Shown here piece after piece: positions 32,595-43,046 of a DNA stretch of 64,000 nt. The position numbers and the translations under genes are program-made. The notes beneath the pieces were generated by a model, which saw nothing but the letters and a program-made list of their open reading frames with translations, was not told the DNA's origin and searched no databases. This DNA is from Paragorgia papillata (lineage: Eukaryota > Cnidaria > Anthozoa > Scleralcyonacea > Coralliidae). How positions within the stretch are numbered: the stretch's first letter is position 1; every line of letters starts with the position of its first letter. Where the stretch lies: assembly GCA_035771165.1 (NCBI GenBank), contig JAWNZC010000234.1, forward strand, positions 978,501-1,042,500, written 5' to 3'.

Positions 32595-33296
32595 TTGAGC
32601 TCCTTAAACTTGAAATGTTGGAATTGCTCGGGAATTTACGGGAATTATGCTTATGCAAAAAATCTTCTTGACACGTCTGACGTTTTAGCACTTTCAGGAA
32701 ATTGGCTTTATGAAGACGAACTAAATTTTTTAGGTAGTCTTGACGACAGATTTGACTATATTGCATGTAGTAGCCACCTCAGCAATAATTTATACAGATA
32801 GAAACCCAGTCAAGGCGGCGTTGCAGTATTTTGGAGGAAAAAATTAAAGATCAAGAAATTATCGGCTACAGACAGCATGATTGCCATTAAGGTCAAAACA
32901 GGTTGTTTGCGATGGACTATTTATTTTCCCTCGACGAATCACTATTTGTGAGTTCAAAGAAGCCTTTAAGAGCTAATGTGCCTTCGAGAGCGCGATGATG
33001 ACAACTTTGTAATTCTTGGAGATTTTAATGCCCACATTGCTGGAGCTAGATCTGTCAGCCAGGAAAACACGAAGGGGAAACTCGTTAGAGAAACCCTTCA
33101 AAAACTAGATTTGAATATGCAGGTAACAAACTTAATTCCTAGTTGCATTGGTCTACGGCATACTTACAAATCTTCAACCGCGTATTCTACAATTGACTAT
33201 ATTTGTGTTGACAGCAACCTAGTGGAAGAACTAAGACGCTCTAAAGTTACTAACATGTACTCACATAATCTCACACATGGTTTACTCTGACGTAAC
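32595..33296 (+). pseudogene. LINE endonuclease relic
   Basis: + strand: LNLKCWNCSGIYGNYAYAKN (N-terminal strand with catalytic N), LALSGNWLYEDELNF (catalytic E replaced by N in the usual SE-x-W motif), RKPSQGGVAVFWRKKL, FVILGDFNAHI (catalytic D, N), and YSTIDYICVD (S-x-ID). Interrupted by two stops (near 32800 and 32950). RT is not present; the copy ends near 33296. It belongs with the ORF1-like blocks upstream. Confidence 0.75.
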
Positions 33297-34065
33297 TCAA
33301 AATATGACACGTCCTAGATTGCATGCAATCGAGGAAAAACCTGGGAAAACCTGGCATGGGCTGGTCACATGCCTCCCATAATCTGGGAGCTGAGGTTTTA
33401 AATACCGTTATTAGGGAGGGGATGGTAAGTACGTATTGTCTTGGGGTATAGTTTCGGTTTATTAAATTGCTGCAACACGAGATCACATATCATTTCGTAT
33501 ATCATTTAACCTGGCTTGATGTCGAAACAGTTTAATACACCGAAAAAGTTCTACAGTGAGGGAATTCCACGTTCGTGCTGCCGCTTGTGTCTCAATATTT
33601 GCGATGTAACTCACTACAAAAATATCGCTTAGGTCGCCAGTTACTTACTCTTCTCGGTTAATAACCTTAAGAACGGCAGCTGTTACTTCATTACACTCAT
33701 TTATTTTCCTGAGCTGCATGATCATCAATGAGTGAGTTCAGCGGCGAAACGACGAGCACAACAGCAGAAGGAATGATTGACGAGCTTCGACATGATTGCC
33801 TTTGCAGGTATAAATTTCTCTCAGTGAGCGGGGAAGGAAGCAGTTGGTAAATCAGCGATTTCACATATCCTGTAGGCAATACAGCGACTGTATCTCGTCG
33901 ATTAAACAGAGCCTCTAAGCAGGTGACTTGCTTTGGTTGTTTAAATAAGAAAATATGGAAAAAAGACTTGGGAGTCGGATGCCGTCCAGAAAGAGTTAAA
34001 CGAGTTAAACGAATAAATTAAGAGGTAAGCATTTTCTATAATTGTTATTTTTTGTTTGCTTGTAG
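33297..34065. other. Intron end, no gene
   Basis: Holds the CTGGTCACATGCCTCCC repeat (also at 668) at about 33360. The rest is non-coding up to the TTGCTTGTAG acceptor at 34065. Confidence 0.5.
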
Positions 34066-34179
34066 AATTGGTTGGCATTTGAAGTTCTTGCACGGCCTGT
34101 GTTTACTGAGCATGGCTCAACTAATTTTGTGGAATCGACCGAAAATCCTTTAGCTAGCTCCAACTATGGACAATGCCAG
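34066..34179 (+). CDS. Exon: end of H-lectin repeat 2 and start of repeat 3
   Basis: 114-bp, phase 0-0 exon (acceptor TTTGCTTGTAG, donor GTAAAAG). It encodes NWLAFEVLARPVFTEHGSTN and FVESTENPLASSNYGQC. NWLAFEV is the expected final strand of repeat 2 (H-lectins end in W-x-A-F/Y-E/Q), directly continuing HHDIYV of the previous exon despite the 12.8 kb between them. The rest corresponds to the linker VSIPEWWTGTKCQ of repeat 1, leading into the next repeat. Confidence 0.85.
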
Positions 34180-34234
34180 GTAAAAGAAACGTACTATAGT
34201 TGTTGATATTTTTGTAATTTTAAGACATCCTTTT

Positions 34235-34575
34235 GGGCGGTATACACTAGGTTAGTGAATAAACTAGGCGGTAAATACACTAGTGGGTCAGGTTAGTGCA
34301 TAAACTAGGTGGTAAACACGTTAGTTGATCAGGTTAGTGCATGCATGTATAAACCAGGAGGTAAACACGCTGGTGGCCGGGTCAGGTTGGTGTATATCTA
34401 GTTCACTTCAGGTTACGTTAGTGCAAGCTAAACGGTAAACATGCATACTAGTGGGTCAGGTTAGTTTATAAGCCAGGCAGTAAACTCGCTAATTGGTCAG
34501 GTTAGTTTATTGTCTAGTAAGTAAACACGCTTTAGCGGATCAAGTTCGTGTATTAGCTAGGCGATAGACTCACGG
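34235..34575 (+). repeat. Degenerate minisatellite in a short intron
   Basis: About seven units of 40-50 bp based on GTAAACACGCTAGTGGGTCA and GGTTAGTGCATAAACTAGG lie in direct orientation, with indels between units. It fills most of the 551-bp intron. Confidence 0.8.
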
Positions 34576-34730
34576 TAACTGGTTAAGATTTTTGTTTGGG
34601 TAAGTTCGCCTATATAGAATCCTGCATGCTTGACGGTTAAAGTGATACCGTTTCTTGACGTACGAATTGCTGGGTTACTCAGGTACGCGTCAGTGAAATA
34701 AGTCCATACTTTTTTCCATTCTTTTTCCAG

Positions 34731-34847
34731 GATGTTTACCTGTCGGCAAACTACTCGTCTCCTCCTACAGTCTTTGTTTTCCCACAACACAGTTCTTCCG
34801 GCAGAAATTTAGAGCCTCAGTACAATAGCATTACTGCATGGATTGAG
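34731..34847 (+). CDS. Exon: H-type lectin repeat 3, middle part
   Basis: 117-bp, phase 0-0 exon (acceptor CTTTTTCCAG, donor GTATAC). It encodes DVYLSANYSSPPTVFVFPQH and NLEPQYNSITAWIE. It aligns with the P-P-x-V-x-V strand and the AxxWxE core of the other repeats (HDAAVSWVED in repeat 1), but the HD pair is replaced, so this repeat is the most diverged. Confidence 0.8.
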
Positions 34848-35582
34848 GTATACACTATAACATGTAAAAGACTGTAATATAAAAAGAAAAATAAACGATA
34901 AAGACATTTTTATTAAAAATAGATTGGTATAGCAGTCGACGCGTTTCGACGTGCCTTGCGCCATTTTCAAGACAATATTGTTCAAATTAAAAATTCTATA
35001 AACTATAATTCATAAGCTAGCTGTAAAAATCATCTTAATTATATACAAAAACAAAAAGGAAATAACCGGTTGACAGGTAAATAGGCATAATGCTGTGTTG
35101 ATATTTAATACTCGAATAGACTCGACATATGAACGCTGTGCATGGAATGCGTTAAATACAGGCAATCGCGTGTTTTGTGTATTGCAAATTGTGTTTTCTA
35201 TCGGAGAATTAGATGATGTTTTGACTTTTGTCTGTGACCAAGGTGTTTAGACTTTAGATCTTAGCACTTCATGTGATAACCTGCGTATGCATGTAATTTC
35301 AGCTTCGATAACACTTTATTACATTTTACCCAAGACACCTCCACGTATACTCACTGCGATTTTGCAGTAGCCCAAGTGAACGCCTGACCATGGAGGCGTC
35401 TTGTTTTTAATAAAGATGTTTTTGTCGTTTAAATTGCTTCTTAAATGTTGTAAGAACCCGTTACTTATTAAGCTTCTAATTATTTAAAAAAATACACTGG
35501 GATACCCCAGACTTTAGTAGTTATGTTAGATTTCATTATTATTTAGTCTGTTACAACGTCAAGTTTTAAAACGTGTTTCAAG
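34848..35582. other. Intron, no recognised element
   Basis: AT-rich, with a (GTTTTAAAACGTG) segment near the 3' acceptor TTTCAAG. The pyrimidine tract is weak. Confidence 0.6.
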
Positions 35583-35640
35583 GAATTCTCTATTTACGGC
35601 ATTTATGATGCAGTTGAAGTCGATTACGTTGTTCTGGGAG
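35583..35640 (+). CDS. Exon: H-type lectin repeat 3, end
   Basis: 58-bp exon, phase 0 at the start and phase 1 at the GTAAGT donor. It encodes EFSIYGIYDAVEVDYVVLG plus a split glycine. It joins TAWIE of the previous exon to give WIEEFSIYGIY, equivalent to WVEDISYRGFTF in repeat 1, and closes the fold with VEVDYVVLG. The cysteine after the GF element is absent. The switch back to phase 1 restores the module-boundary phase used by the following lectin and EGF exons. Confidence 0.75.
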
Positions 35641-35875
35641 GTAAGTGTCTTTTCTACCTGAACACCTTGATGTCTCGAGCGACAGAACAGCAAAAAATGA
35701 TTAGTATAGCCCTTATTAAATAATGGCCACTGAATTAAAATTCCTTTATATACATATATAATTAGCCCTTATGAATTCGTTTTCATGTAGGAAATTCAAA
35801 ATAATTTTAATAATTTTTAATTTATATACACAAAAGAATTCTAATTCAGCGGTCATTTTTGAATAAGAATCGAAT

Positions 35876-36046
35876 TATAGTATTAAAGGTTAGATATACT
35901 GCCGAAACAGAGAACGTAGGAGTCGAACGTTTCGAGCGAAGACCCTTCGTCACAGAGAAACGTGAGGTATATGCTGACGAAGGGCCTTCGCTCGAAACGT
36001 TAGACTCCTATACGTTCTCTGTTTCGGCAGTATATCTATTAGACTT
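35876..36046. mobile_element. Palindromic MITE, copy 1 (divergent)
   Basis: GGTTAGATATACTGCCGAAA at the left is inverted at the right (CGGCAGTATATCT). The arms continue through GAGAACGTAGGAGTCGAACG and TTTCGAGCGAAG to a short centre at about 35960. Four closer relatives lie at 44876, 54743, 58103 and 61004. This copy sits in the intron before the C-type lectin exon. The sequence beside it (36043-36133) has an additional AGTCCGCCTC / GAGGCGGACTTG hairpin. Confidence 0.85.
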
Positions 36047-36133
36047 GCTCCAAGTCCGCCTCTTAGCGCTAGCTTTTGCGGGTGAGCGGAAAGGCGGGAG
36101 AGCGGAAAAGTGGGAGGAAAGAGGCGGACTTGT

Positions 36134-37440
36134 TTCGCTTGCAGGTTTTTGAATCTAATTAAATATTCTGGCGGGAAATCGCTGAAATGTACATCGCCCT
36201 GTTTTGACGTGTTTTGGGTTATCCTACATGCAATGGAAAGTGATTCTACCACTACTAAAACGTTTTCAAAAGTCTGTTTAACTCCAACTTCCAAAGATAG
36301 CACTTGGATAGCAATTTAGCCTGAATATAATTACTTCCCGAATTGCGTCACCGGTCGAAAAATTCACCGGTGAATTTTGGCACGTTGCAGGTGGGAAAAG
36401 TCCTTTTCAACGAGGAACCGAAAGGTAAAAAATGTCGAAAGGTCAAAAATGTTTGAAAAGGACTTTGAGAAAGTCTATATATCTATAACCTTACTGTATT
36501 TCGATTGTTGTTTCTACACTGCCTACGCAGCACTATAATTTTATTTCACTATTTTTGAATAAGGTCTATAGACTTTAAATATGTATATAATACGTAATTT
36601 TTACCCTATGACGTCAATTTATTTTCAATTTTTCTTTTGAATTCTTTTCAATTTCGTTTATTGTCTTAGCTTTTGTATATTTTCAATATAATTCAGAAAG
36701 CTGAAAATGACGTCGATGGCGGAAAATAACTCTGCACTTACTAAAATGGCTTATACACGCAAATTAAGTCTTGTTTTGTAGAAGTTCTTTGCATGGGCTA
36801 TTTTAACGTTGTTATATTTTAACGGTGTTATATCTGTTATTGGTTTATATTTTAACGGTGTTAAATCTATTTATACTACAATTATTATTTTCTAATAAAT
36901 AACACAATTGCTTAAGTATAAACAGTTAATAACATGTTTAACCTTATATATTTTTGTATTTCGATGCAAGCCAGGGTCGCTAGCAACTGGCGTACTTTGA
37001 CATGATATCTTTGTCGACAAAACAGCTAGTCTTTACAACATTTGGATATGTATCAATGGCTAGAAAATTTTAAAGAAACATACCTGGACATTGTTCTGCC
37101 TAATTTTGTTGACTTTTCTCGTGATTCTACTACATCAGTTTTGTTTATCAACAAAATGCGCTGCTTCTGCAATAAACAAAGCAAACCTCGCCGCCATTTT
37201 GTTTTGCTTCTTGGCGAATAGTGCAAGATATCCCAACATTCAGGAGCCAACCATATTGCGTAAAAATAACTTTTCACCTGCTAGGTTTATGCTAAAACTA
37301 CATAGCTGGAAGCAAGGTTATTTTTTACTTTGTACGTATAGGTTGCAATATCCTGTAACCTTCTATGATATGCTTTCTGGCTAAAATATGCCTTCTGGCT
37401 TATCATGCAACATGCGATTTTTAAAAGTTTGTTTTGTTAG
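36134..37440. other. Intron before the C-type lectin exon, no gene
   Basis: Contains a short direct repeat (TATTTTAACGGTGTTA, three times near 36797-36860) and an inverted AAAGTCCTTTTCAA / TTGAAAAGGACTTT pair at 36397-36466. No coding similarity. Confidence 0.55.
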
Positions 37441-37821
37441 ATATTTGCGAACCAGGCTGGATATATTACAGAGGATATTGCTACCAAAGAGTGGAGTCTT
37501 GCCTATCGTGGACCAATGCCTCGACTGCATGCTTGGCGGCCAGTTCCAACCTGGTAGGTATCAACAGTGCTGAAGAAGACGTCTTTGTTCAACATCTTCA
37601 TCGAGGAAAGCCTTCTTGGATTGGACTCAATAACCAAGCAAATGAAAGTGTCTATTTATGGACAGATGGAGGATCAGTGACCTATACACACTGGGGTCCA
37701 GGAATTTCTTCTTCTCCTGCCAATGAAGCTGTCAATTGCGTTAACAGTTCTGGAAGGGAAAATAATTATCGCTGGGAAGTATCGTCTTGCGATAACTGTC
37801 AAAATTTTACATGCAAGAAAG
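37441..37821 (+). CDS. Exon: C-type lectin-like domain (CTLD)
   Basis: 381-bp, phase 1-1 exon carrying a whole CTLD of 127 residues (acceptor TTTTGTTAG, donor GTATAA). Order: (D)ICEPGWIYYRGYCYQRVES (long-form N-terminal hairpin with C3), CLSWTNASTACLAASSNLVG, INSAEEDVFVQHL, KPSWIGLNNQA (WIGL core motif), YLWTDGGSVTYTHW, NEAVNCVNSS, RWEVSSCDNCQNFTCKK. The cysteines needed for both conserved disulfides are present. The Ca2+/sugar motifs are not canonical: EPN/QPD is replaced by the SPAN segment, and WND by WEV. Calcium-dependent sugar binding is therefore doubtful and protein binding is possible. Two potential N-glycosylation sites (NAS, NES) are visible. Confidence 0.93.
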
Positions 37822-37904
37822 GTATAACAATATTAAACAAGGCAAACAATAAGATCCTAAACTATAAAATTTCGTTTATTTTTGCTGTACAATCTGTGAT
37901 AACG

Positions 37905-38000
37905 TGTTAAACTCTGAAAACTCTGAGCTCCAGACCAGACTCGAACTCACAACCTTCCGCGTACTATCCAGCGGACGCCCTAGCGATTGATCATGAGCCA
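37905..38000 (-). mobile_element. tRNA-like SINE head, minus copy
   Basis: Minus strand: TGGCTCATGATCAATCGCTA (A-box-like), GGGCGTCCGCTGGATAGTAC, and GTGAGTTCGAGTCTGG (B-box-like GTTCGAGTC). It has the spacing of a tRNA-derived SINE head. It ends in CTGGAGCTCAGAGTTTT, which is inverted relative to the partner at 38198-38275. Confidence 0.65.
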
Positions 38001-38197
38001 TTATAATTCAGATGGCAGACCAAAATTGTTCACGATATTTGTATCTAACTTAGAAAGACGTTTAACTGAAAATTAACTGACAATGCGACTCGTAGACCAA
38101 CAAGTTCTTGTGACACATGCATTTATAGATCTATATATACGGTTCAACTCGTTCCCTGGTATAAATATCGTAAACAACCTCGGTCTGCTATCTGAGT

Positions 38198-38275
38198 TCC
38201 TGTGGCTCAATAGTTAGAGCGTCCGACTAGTATTTGAGTCCCGCCTGGAGCTCAGAGTTTTCTGAGTTTAACTAC
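38198..38275 (+). mobile_element. tRNA-like SINE head, plus copy, internally deleted
   Basis: CTGTGGCTCAATAGTTAGAG, CGTCCGACTAGTATTTGAGT and CCCGCCTGGAGCTCAGAGTT: A-box and B-box-like parts remain but the middle is deleted. Together with 37905-38000 it forms inverted ends (CTGGAGCTCAGAGTTTTC) around about 250 bp, so the pair can fold back. Confidence 0.55.
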
Positions 38276-38732
38276 TTACGACAGCTTGTACTGCGAAAAC
38301 GTAATAAACAAAACTTTAGGCTTTTGTGTCTTACTAAAATTAAACTGCGTTTAAACTAAGTTGAACAAAAAGTAATCATGAGTTACTTTTGAATGAAGTT
38401 GGTGTTGATGTATTCATTCCTTATCATGGAGTTGATTAAAACAATTATATTTCTTGTAAAGTTACTTTTACAAGATAAAGGGAATTAAATAATTAGTTTT
38501 CTCTTTACTCCATCTTTTCCTTTTCTGAAATTAATGTCGAAAAACTTTTATCAATTATTTTCCGAACGTTCACGAAGCATGACGTCTCAAGCACTCTAGT
38601 GTCATGAGATTGATGGCTAGTTTCCAAGCATATCACATACGCGCTTGATTCAAACTATGTGTTTGATTTTCTATACTATATTTGTCAAAAAGAGTTCTAA
38701 AAGAAACGCAATGTTTTCTATATTTGTTACAG

Positions 38733-38855
38733 ACTATGACGAGTGCGCAAAGGATACACACGAATGCGATCTAAATTCTATGTGTAGTAATACAATTGGT
38801 TCTTACACCTGTCAATGCCATGATGGATTTACGGGAAATGGAAAGACTTGTACTG
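38733..38855 (+). CDS. Exon: cbEGF domain 1
   Basis: 123-bp, phase 1-1 exon (acceptor TTTGTTACAG, donor GTACGT). It encodes (D)YDECAKDTHECDLNSMCSNT and IGSYTCQCHDGFTGNGKTCT. Six cysteines, a D-x-D-E calcium-binding start, and C-x-N-x4-Y-x-C (Asn/Asp hydroxylation consensus). It is the most divergent EGF in the row and probably the oldest; all later ones resemble each other closely. The 41-residue size is normal for a fibrillin-type cbEGF. Confidence 0.92.
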
Positions 38856-39056
38856 GTACGTGCATTGTGTTCAATGCTTTTGTAGTCATTAGATTATAAG
38901 TAATAGTAATAATCAAACGATCTTATTGTTAGAAGATTAATTTATCAGGCATATGTGCATGTGCACGTGGTTGCGTGTGTGTATTTGTGTATAGTTGTAT
39001 GCCGCGTTTACACAACTGGTTAATAGTTTTTAATATTGAATTTTTTCTTCTTCTAG

Positions 39057-39179
39057 ACATTAATGAATGTTCTCAGTCGACATATCAGTGTGACCCGAAC
39101 GCCTATTGTGTTAATACAATCAGTTCGTACACTTGTCAATGTCGTAATGGTTTTACCGGAAATGGAAAGAATTGCACAG
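39057..39179 (+). CDS. Exon: cbEGF domain 2
   Basis: 123-bp, phase 1-1 exon (acceptor TTCTTCTTCTAG, donor GTTTGT). It encodes DINECSQSTYQCDPNAYCVN and TISSYTCQCRNGFTGNGKNC. All six cysteines and the calcium-binding D-I-N-E are kept. TISSY replaces the TIGSY seen in the others. The downstream intron carries a Penelope-like fragment. Confidence 0.93.
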
Positions 39180-39257
39180 GTTTGTATGCATGTTGGTCTT
39201 TGGTAAAAAATATGAAAACAATTAATTCTTGGAAAATTTTCATGGCGATAATATAAT

Positions 39258-39792
39258 ATAAATGAGTTTTGCGGAAACACCACGTAAACTATTTATTTGG
39301 TAAGCTTTCGGCCTGTTGACTCAGGCCTTCATCAGAGCAATAACAACAAGCTGTTGGCTCACGTCATTTATAAACTAAGCAACTGATCAATTAAATCATG
39401 TAAGAATACAATGGCGTATCACGTTAATTTTATTAATTATAAAACAAAATCAAGAATGTTCTCCGAATAGGGTACACCACGTGCTATTTAATGGCTGTCC
39501 CTCCTGAGAAATAGTGTGATGTTTTACAATCTCAATAGATTCCCTTGTTCTTCGCGTGAAGTACTGCTTGTCGCTGGCTGAGAGTGACGACTCTTCCCAC
39601 TTAACACAATGGTCGTACTTCCAAGCGTGTTTGACAACAGCAGCAGATTGATCATGTTGGGCTTTTATGCAACATGTCTTGTGCTCCTTCAGGCGAGTTG
39701 AGAGATTCCTTCCCGTTTCCCGTTTCGGCATGAGTCAACAGACCGAAAGCTTAGCAAATAAATATTTTACTTGGTGTTTCCACAAAACTTAT
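39258..39792 (-). pseudogene. Penelope-like GIY-YIG fragment between inverted pLTR pieces
   Basis: Minus strand: KRETGRNLSTRLKEHKTCCI, HAWKYDHCVKWEES and RTRESIEIVKHHTISQEG, the GIY-YIG core (ETGRNLSTRLKEHK) and later conserved HAW-x-H...W(E) block of a PLE endonuclease, without its first half. It is bounded by inverted copies of a pLTR-like sequence (39258-39318 and 39732-39792: AAGTTTTG(C/T)GGAAACACCA, AAGCTTTCGG). The left piece on the minus strand has CTGATGA, an extra A, a GGCCTG/CAGGCC helix and GAAAG, a hammerhead-like core without a clear GTC cleavage site. Confidence 0.78.
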
Positions 39793-40276
39793 TTATATTA
39801 TAATATAAAAATAGCTATAAGTTATAGAAATCAGTGTACTCGTGTTCACCTCACTAACTTCATATATTTCTACAACGCGTTATAGTGTGTTTTCATCGTA
39901 TAAATTTTAGCATATAATTAAGCTAATTTCAAAGCATCTGCAACCCAAAAAAACGTTAAATTTTAGTTCATAATATCTATTTTTATTTTTCTCTTCTTTA
40001 AAAAAACATCCATTATGACAATTAAATGGAAAAATAAATTTTCTATCTCTTTTATCAACTACTTTTGTATCCCTAGTAAAATTAATTTACTGAGCATTTT
40101 TTTGTAAATGTATTTTTCTCTCTTTGTCTGTCTGTCCGTGTGTGTGTGTGTGGGGGGTGGGGTGGCTGGGGTGGTTTGGTTGGTGTGCAAGTACGAGTGT
40201 TTGTTTGTGTAAATATTCGTATATGTGCGTATGTACAGGTTGCAAGTGTTTTACATTAAACCTTTTTTTTTTGTAG
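39793..40276. other. EGF intron, shared intron family sequence
   Basis: Contains the GAAATCAGTGTACTCGTG...CTAACTTC segment and AGCATCTGCAACAC that recur after most EGF exons, and a GT-rich run at 40136-40215 before the acceptor. Confidence 0.7.
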
Positions 40277-40399
40277 ACAATAATGAATGTTCTCTGTCGA
40301 CATACCAGTGCGACTCTAATGCCTATTGTGTTAATACAATTGGTTCATACACTTGTCAATGTAGTAATGGCTACACCGGGAATGGGAAGTCGTGCACAG
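40277..40399 (+). CDS. Exon: cbEGF domain 3
   Basis: 123-bp, phase 1-1 exon (acceptor TTTTTTTTGTAG, donor GTTTTC). It encodes DNNECSLSTYQCDSNAYCVN and TIGSYTCQCSNGYTGNGKSC. DNNE replaces DINE; six cysteines and the hydroxylation consensus are kept. Confidence 0.92.
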
Positions 40400-40682
40400 G
40401 TTTTCATGCATGTTGATCTTTTCTAAAAATAAAGAAATAGTTATAAGTTTTAAAACTAAGCGCTTATATGTTTCTACAACACATTTCAGTGTGTTAAAGT
40501 AACAGAATATTTTAATATTTAATTAATTTGGCTTTGGAGCATCTGCAACACAAGAAACATTAACTTTATTTATATACTATTTATATTTACCTTTTTCTTC
40601 TTTAAAATCTATGCATTGTAACAATTAAAAAAGCTTTATGCCTTTTTTATCAACCAGGCATTTTTGTGTACGTATTTCTTTC

Positions 40683-40800
40683 TTTTTGTCTGTGTCTGTG
40701 TCTGTGTCCGTGTCTGTGTCTGTGTCTGTGTCTGTGTCTGTGTCTGTGTCTGTGTCTGTGTCTGTGTCTGTGTCTGTGTCTGTGTCTGTGTCTGTGTCGT
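40683..40800 (+). repeat. (TGTGTC)n hexanucleotide microsatellite
   Basis: About 19 near-perfect TGTGTC units lie in the intron before EGF 4. Valine/serine or cysteine/leucine open frames here, in several frames and both strands, are repeat artefacts. Confidence 0.95.
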
Positions 40801-40945
40801 GTCCGTATTCGTGTCCAAGTCAGAGTCTTTTTGTGTCTCTGTTTGTACGTCTGGGGGTGTAAATATGAATTCTTCTTTGTGTAGATGTATGTATGTGCGT
40901 ATGTACAAGGTGCTAATTTTTTAAGATTGAGATTTTTTCTTCTAG

Positions 40946-41068
40946 ACATTAATGAATGTTCTCAGTCGACATACCAGTGTGACTCTAACGCCTATTGTGT
41001 TAATACAATTGGTTCATACACTTGTGAATGTCGTAATGGTCATACCGGAAATGGAAAGATTTGTACAG
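40946..41068 (+). CDS. Exon: cbEGF domain 4
   Basis: 123-bp, phase 1-1 exon (acceptor TTTTTTCTTCTAG, donor GTTTGC). It encodes DINECSQSTYQCDSNAYCVN and TIGSYTCECRNGHTGNGKIC. Complete set of cysteines and calcium-binding residues. Confidence 0.93.
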
Positions 41069-41497
41069 GTTTGCATACATGTTGACTTTCATAAAAATTA
41101 AGAAATAACTATGAGTTATAGAAATTGGTATATCTAATGTGCATTTAACTAACTTCTCATGTTTTTAGTGTATTAGAGTAATATAGTAATAGAATATTTA
41201 ATTTATTAGCTTCGAAGCATTTGCAACACAAAAAACGTTAATTCATAGTTCATATCTGTTCTATCTATCTTTTCTCTTTTAAATATGCAATGTGACAATT
41301 AAGAAGGGGGGAGGGGCTTTATACCTTTTTATCGATCGCATCTGTATCCCAAGAAAATTAATTTACCAGACATTTTTTGTGTATGTATTTTTTTCGTCTT
41401 TTTTTGTCTTTGTTGTTGGTGGTTTGGTGTGTCAACATGAGTGTGTGTTTGTGTAGATAAGGTAATCATTTTTTAATATTGAGTAATTTTTTTGTAG

Positions 41498-41620
41498 ACA
41501 TTAATGAATGTTTTCTGTCGACATACCAGTGCGATTCTAACGCCTATTGTGTTAATACAGTTGGTTCATACACTTGTAAATGTCGTAATGCCTATACCGG
41601 AAATGGAAAGTCTTGCGCAG
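41498..41620 (+). CDS. Exon: cbEGF domain 5
   Basis: 123-bp, phase 1-1 exon (acceptor TTTTTTTGTAG, donor GTTTGC). It encodes DINECFLSTYQCDSNAYCVN and TVGSYTCKCRNAYTGNGKSC. The TCKCRNA variant is shared only with the split exon at 46644/50402, so these two are sister copies. The next intact exon is 2.9 kb away, across several foldback elements. Confidence 0.92.
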
Positions 41621-42131
41621 GTTTGCATGAATGTTGATCTTTTTTTACAAATAAAAAAGTTATTGAAGTTGTGTGCACCTGACTATAAATTCTTATGTTT
41701 CCACGCCGACACCTTTCAGTGTGTTATAATTAAAGTAATAGAATATTTTAATATTTAATTAACTTGCATGGCTTTAAAGCATCTGCAACACAAAAATCGT
41801 TAACTTTTATTTGATATCTATTTTTATTTATTTTCTTTGTTTTAGTTTATGTTTATTTATAATTATTTTCTTTTTTTGTTTAAATTACATTGAAAGAAAG
41901 CTTTATATATTTTTGTGACTACCGCTGACCTGTCAGCGGGAGCCACTATGTCGGCGTGATCTTGCTTGCTTGATTGTCATGGACCGCACTTACGTCATAC
42001 TCGACAGCTATCGACAGATATTCGGCACGATCGCCATATAGTCGAGAAGATCGCCATTGATCGCCAGGTATTCGAGAAGTACTCGAGTTGTTTTCGTGGG
42101 GACTTTTTGTTGCTCTCTCGATGACAGTTTT

Positions 42132-42372
42132 GATTTTTGAAAAGTGTTAATTACTACGATTTGCGATCAACCGTTAGGCGTGAGAGTTAAAACGCGTTTG
42201 TTTACGTTTCAAACGTTCAAGTTTAACTGGAAAATTTTGACGTTTTAACAATAGCCTGATGAATCACCCGCCATTTTTTTGACAGGGTAATTGATTGGGG
42301 TATTGTTGAAACGTCAAATTTTCCAGTTAAACTTTTTACTCTCACGCCTAACGGTTGATCGCAAATGGTAGT
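42132..42372. mobile_element. Foldback element
   Basis: TTGCGATCAACCGTTAGGCG at about 42161 and TTTAACTGGAAAATTTTGAC at about 42222 are both inverted at 42302-42366 (GTCAAATTTTCCAGTTAAAC, CGCCTAACGGTTGATCGCAA). The arms are 70-100 bp; the left arm has about 35 extra bases. No clear target duplication. Confidence 0.75.
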
Positions 42373-42790
42373 ATTACTTTGCAAATATTTTCTTCTTGGA
42401 ACGTTTTCTGTCATTGATTAGTTTATACAAGGTAAGAAATAGTTTCAAAACTGTGACGTTGTTTATCTTATATACATAATCTATAAATACTTGATCGGAA
42501 AGAAATTTAATACTCGTACTTATAACAGTACAGCAGTGCTGGAAATATTCAGCTTATAAAGTTCGCTAGAAGTTGGGCCTTCAACTGTGTCTTGTTTCAA
42601 AGCTCTTCTTCCTTTATCGAAAAATTGTCAATATACACCAAAGTCTTTGATAGAAATTATTTATAATGATAAAATCGCTTTATGAGTTTAACTACTTTAA
42701 TTTTGGTTGAATTGTGTGTTGTGTTCACTGGTCAGCGACTCGTGTCTCATGTTATTGCATGTTACTGTATAAAGTAACATTGCATGTTAC

Positions 42791-43046
42791 AGCTAAATCA
42801 ATTAAGGTTGTCCTGGCCAAAGCCAAAAGGCTAAAGCCAAAATGTCAAAGCGAAGCGCGAAAAGTACGATGTGAATTACTATTTAAATAGCGAAGCACAT
42901 ATTTACTATATTTATAGGCCAAAATCATACAAATAAACCAAACTTGCCTCTCTGGGGGATTATTAACGAGCATTTTCGCGTTTGGCTTTGACCTTTTGGC
43001 TTTAGCCTTTTGGCTTTGGCCAGCACAACCTTAATCGATTTAGCTG
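42791..43046. mobile_element. 256-bp MITE with about 50-bp inverted ends
   Basis: The left AGCTAAATCAATTAAGGTTG + CCTGGCCAAAGCC... matches the inverted right end (CAACCTTAATCGATTTAGCT) with very few mismatches, including AAAGCCAAAAGGCTAAAGCC in both arms. The interior is non-coding. Confidence 0.85.

Noticed and set aside
35876..36046. Hammerhead ribozyme in the palindromic MITE (CTGACGA...CTCGAAAC)
   Set aside because: The core-like words arise in the palindrome arm; helix II is weak and overlaps the arm pairing, and no convincing helix I or cleavage triplet was found.
37905..38275. Functional tRNA genes
   Set aside because: A and B boxes are recognisable but the cloverleaf is not complete, and the plus copy lacks its middle; these are SINE heads.
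39258..39350. Active hammerhead in the second PLE fragment
   Set aside because: CTGATGA, a strong helix II and GAAA are present, but no GTC-type cleavage site follows at the required place.
40636..40949. Valine/serine, cysteine/leucine and threonine/glutamine frames
   Set aside because: All are reading frames of the (TGTGTC)n repeat, open in several frames at once.
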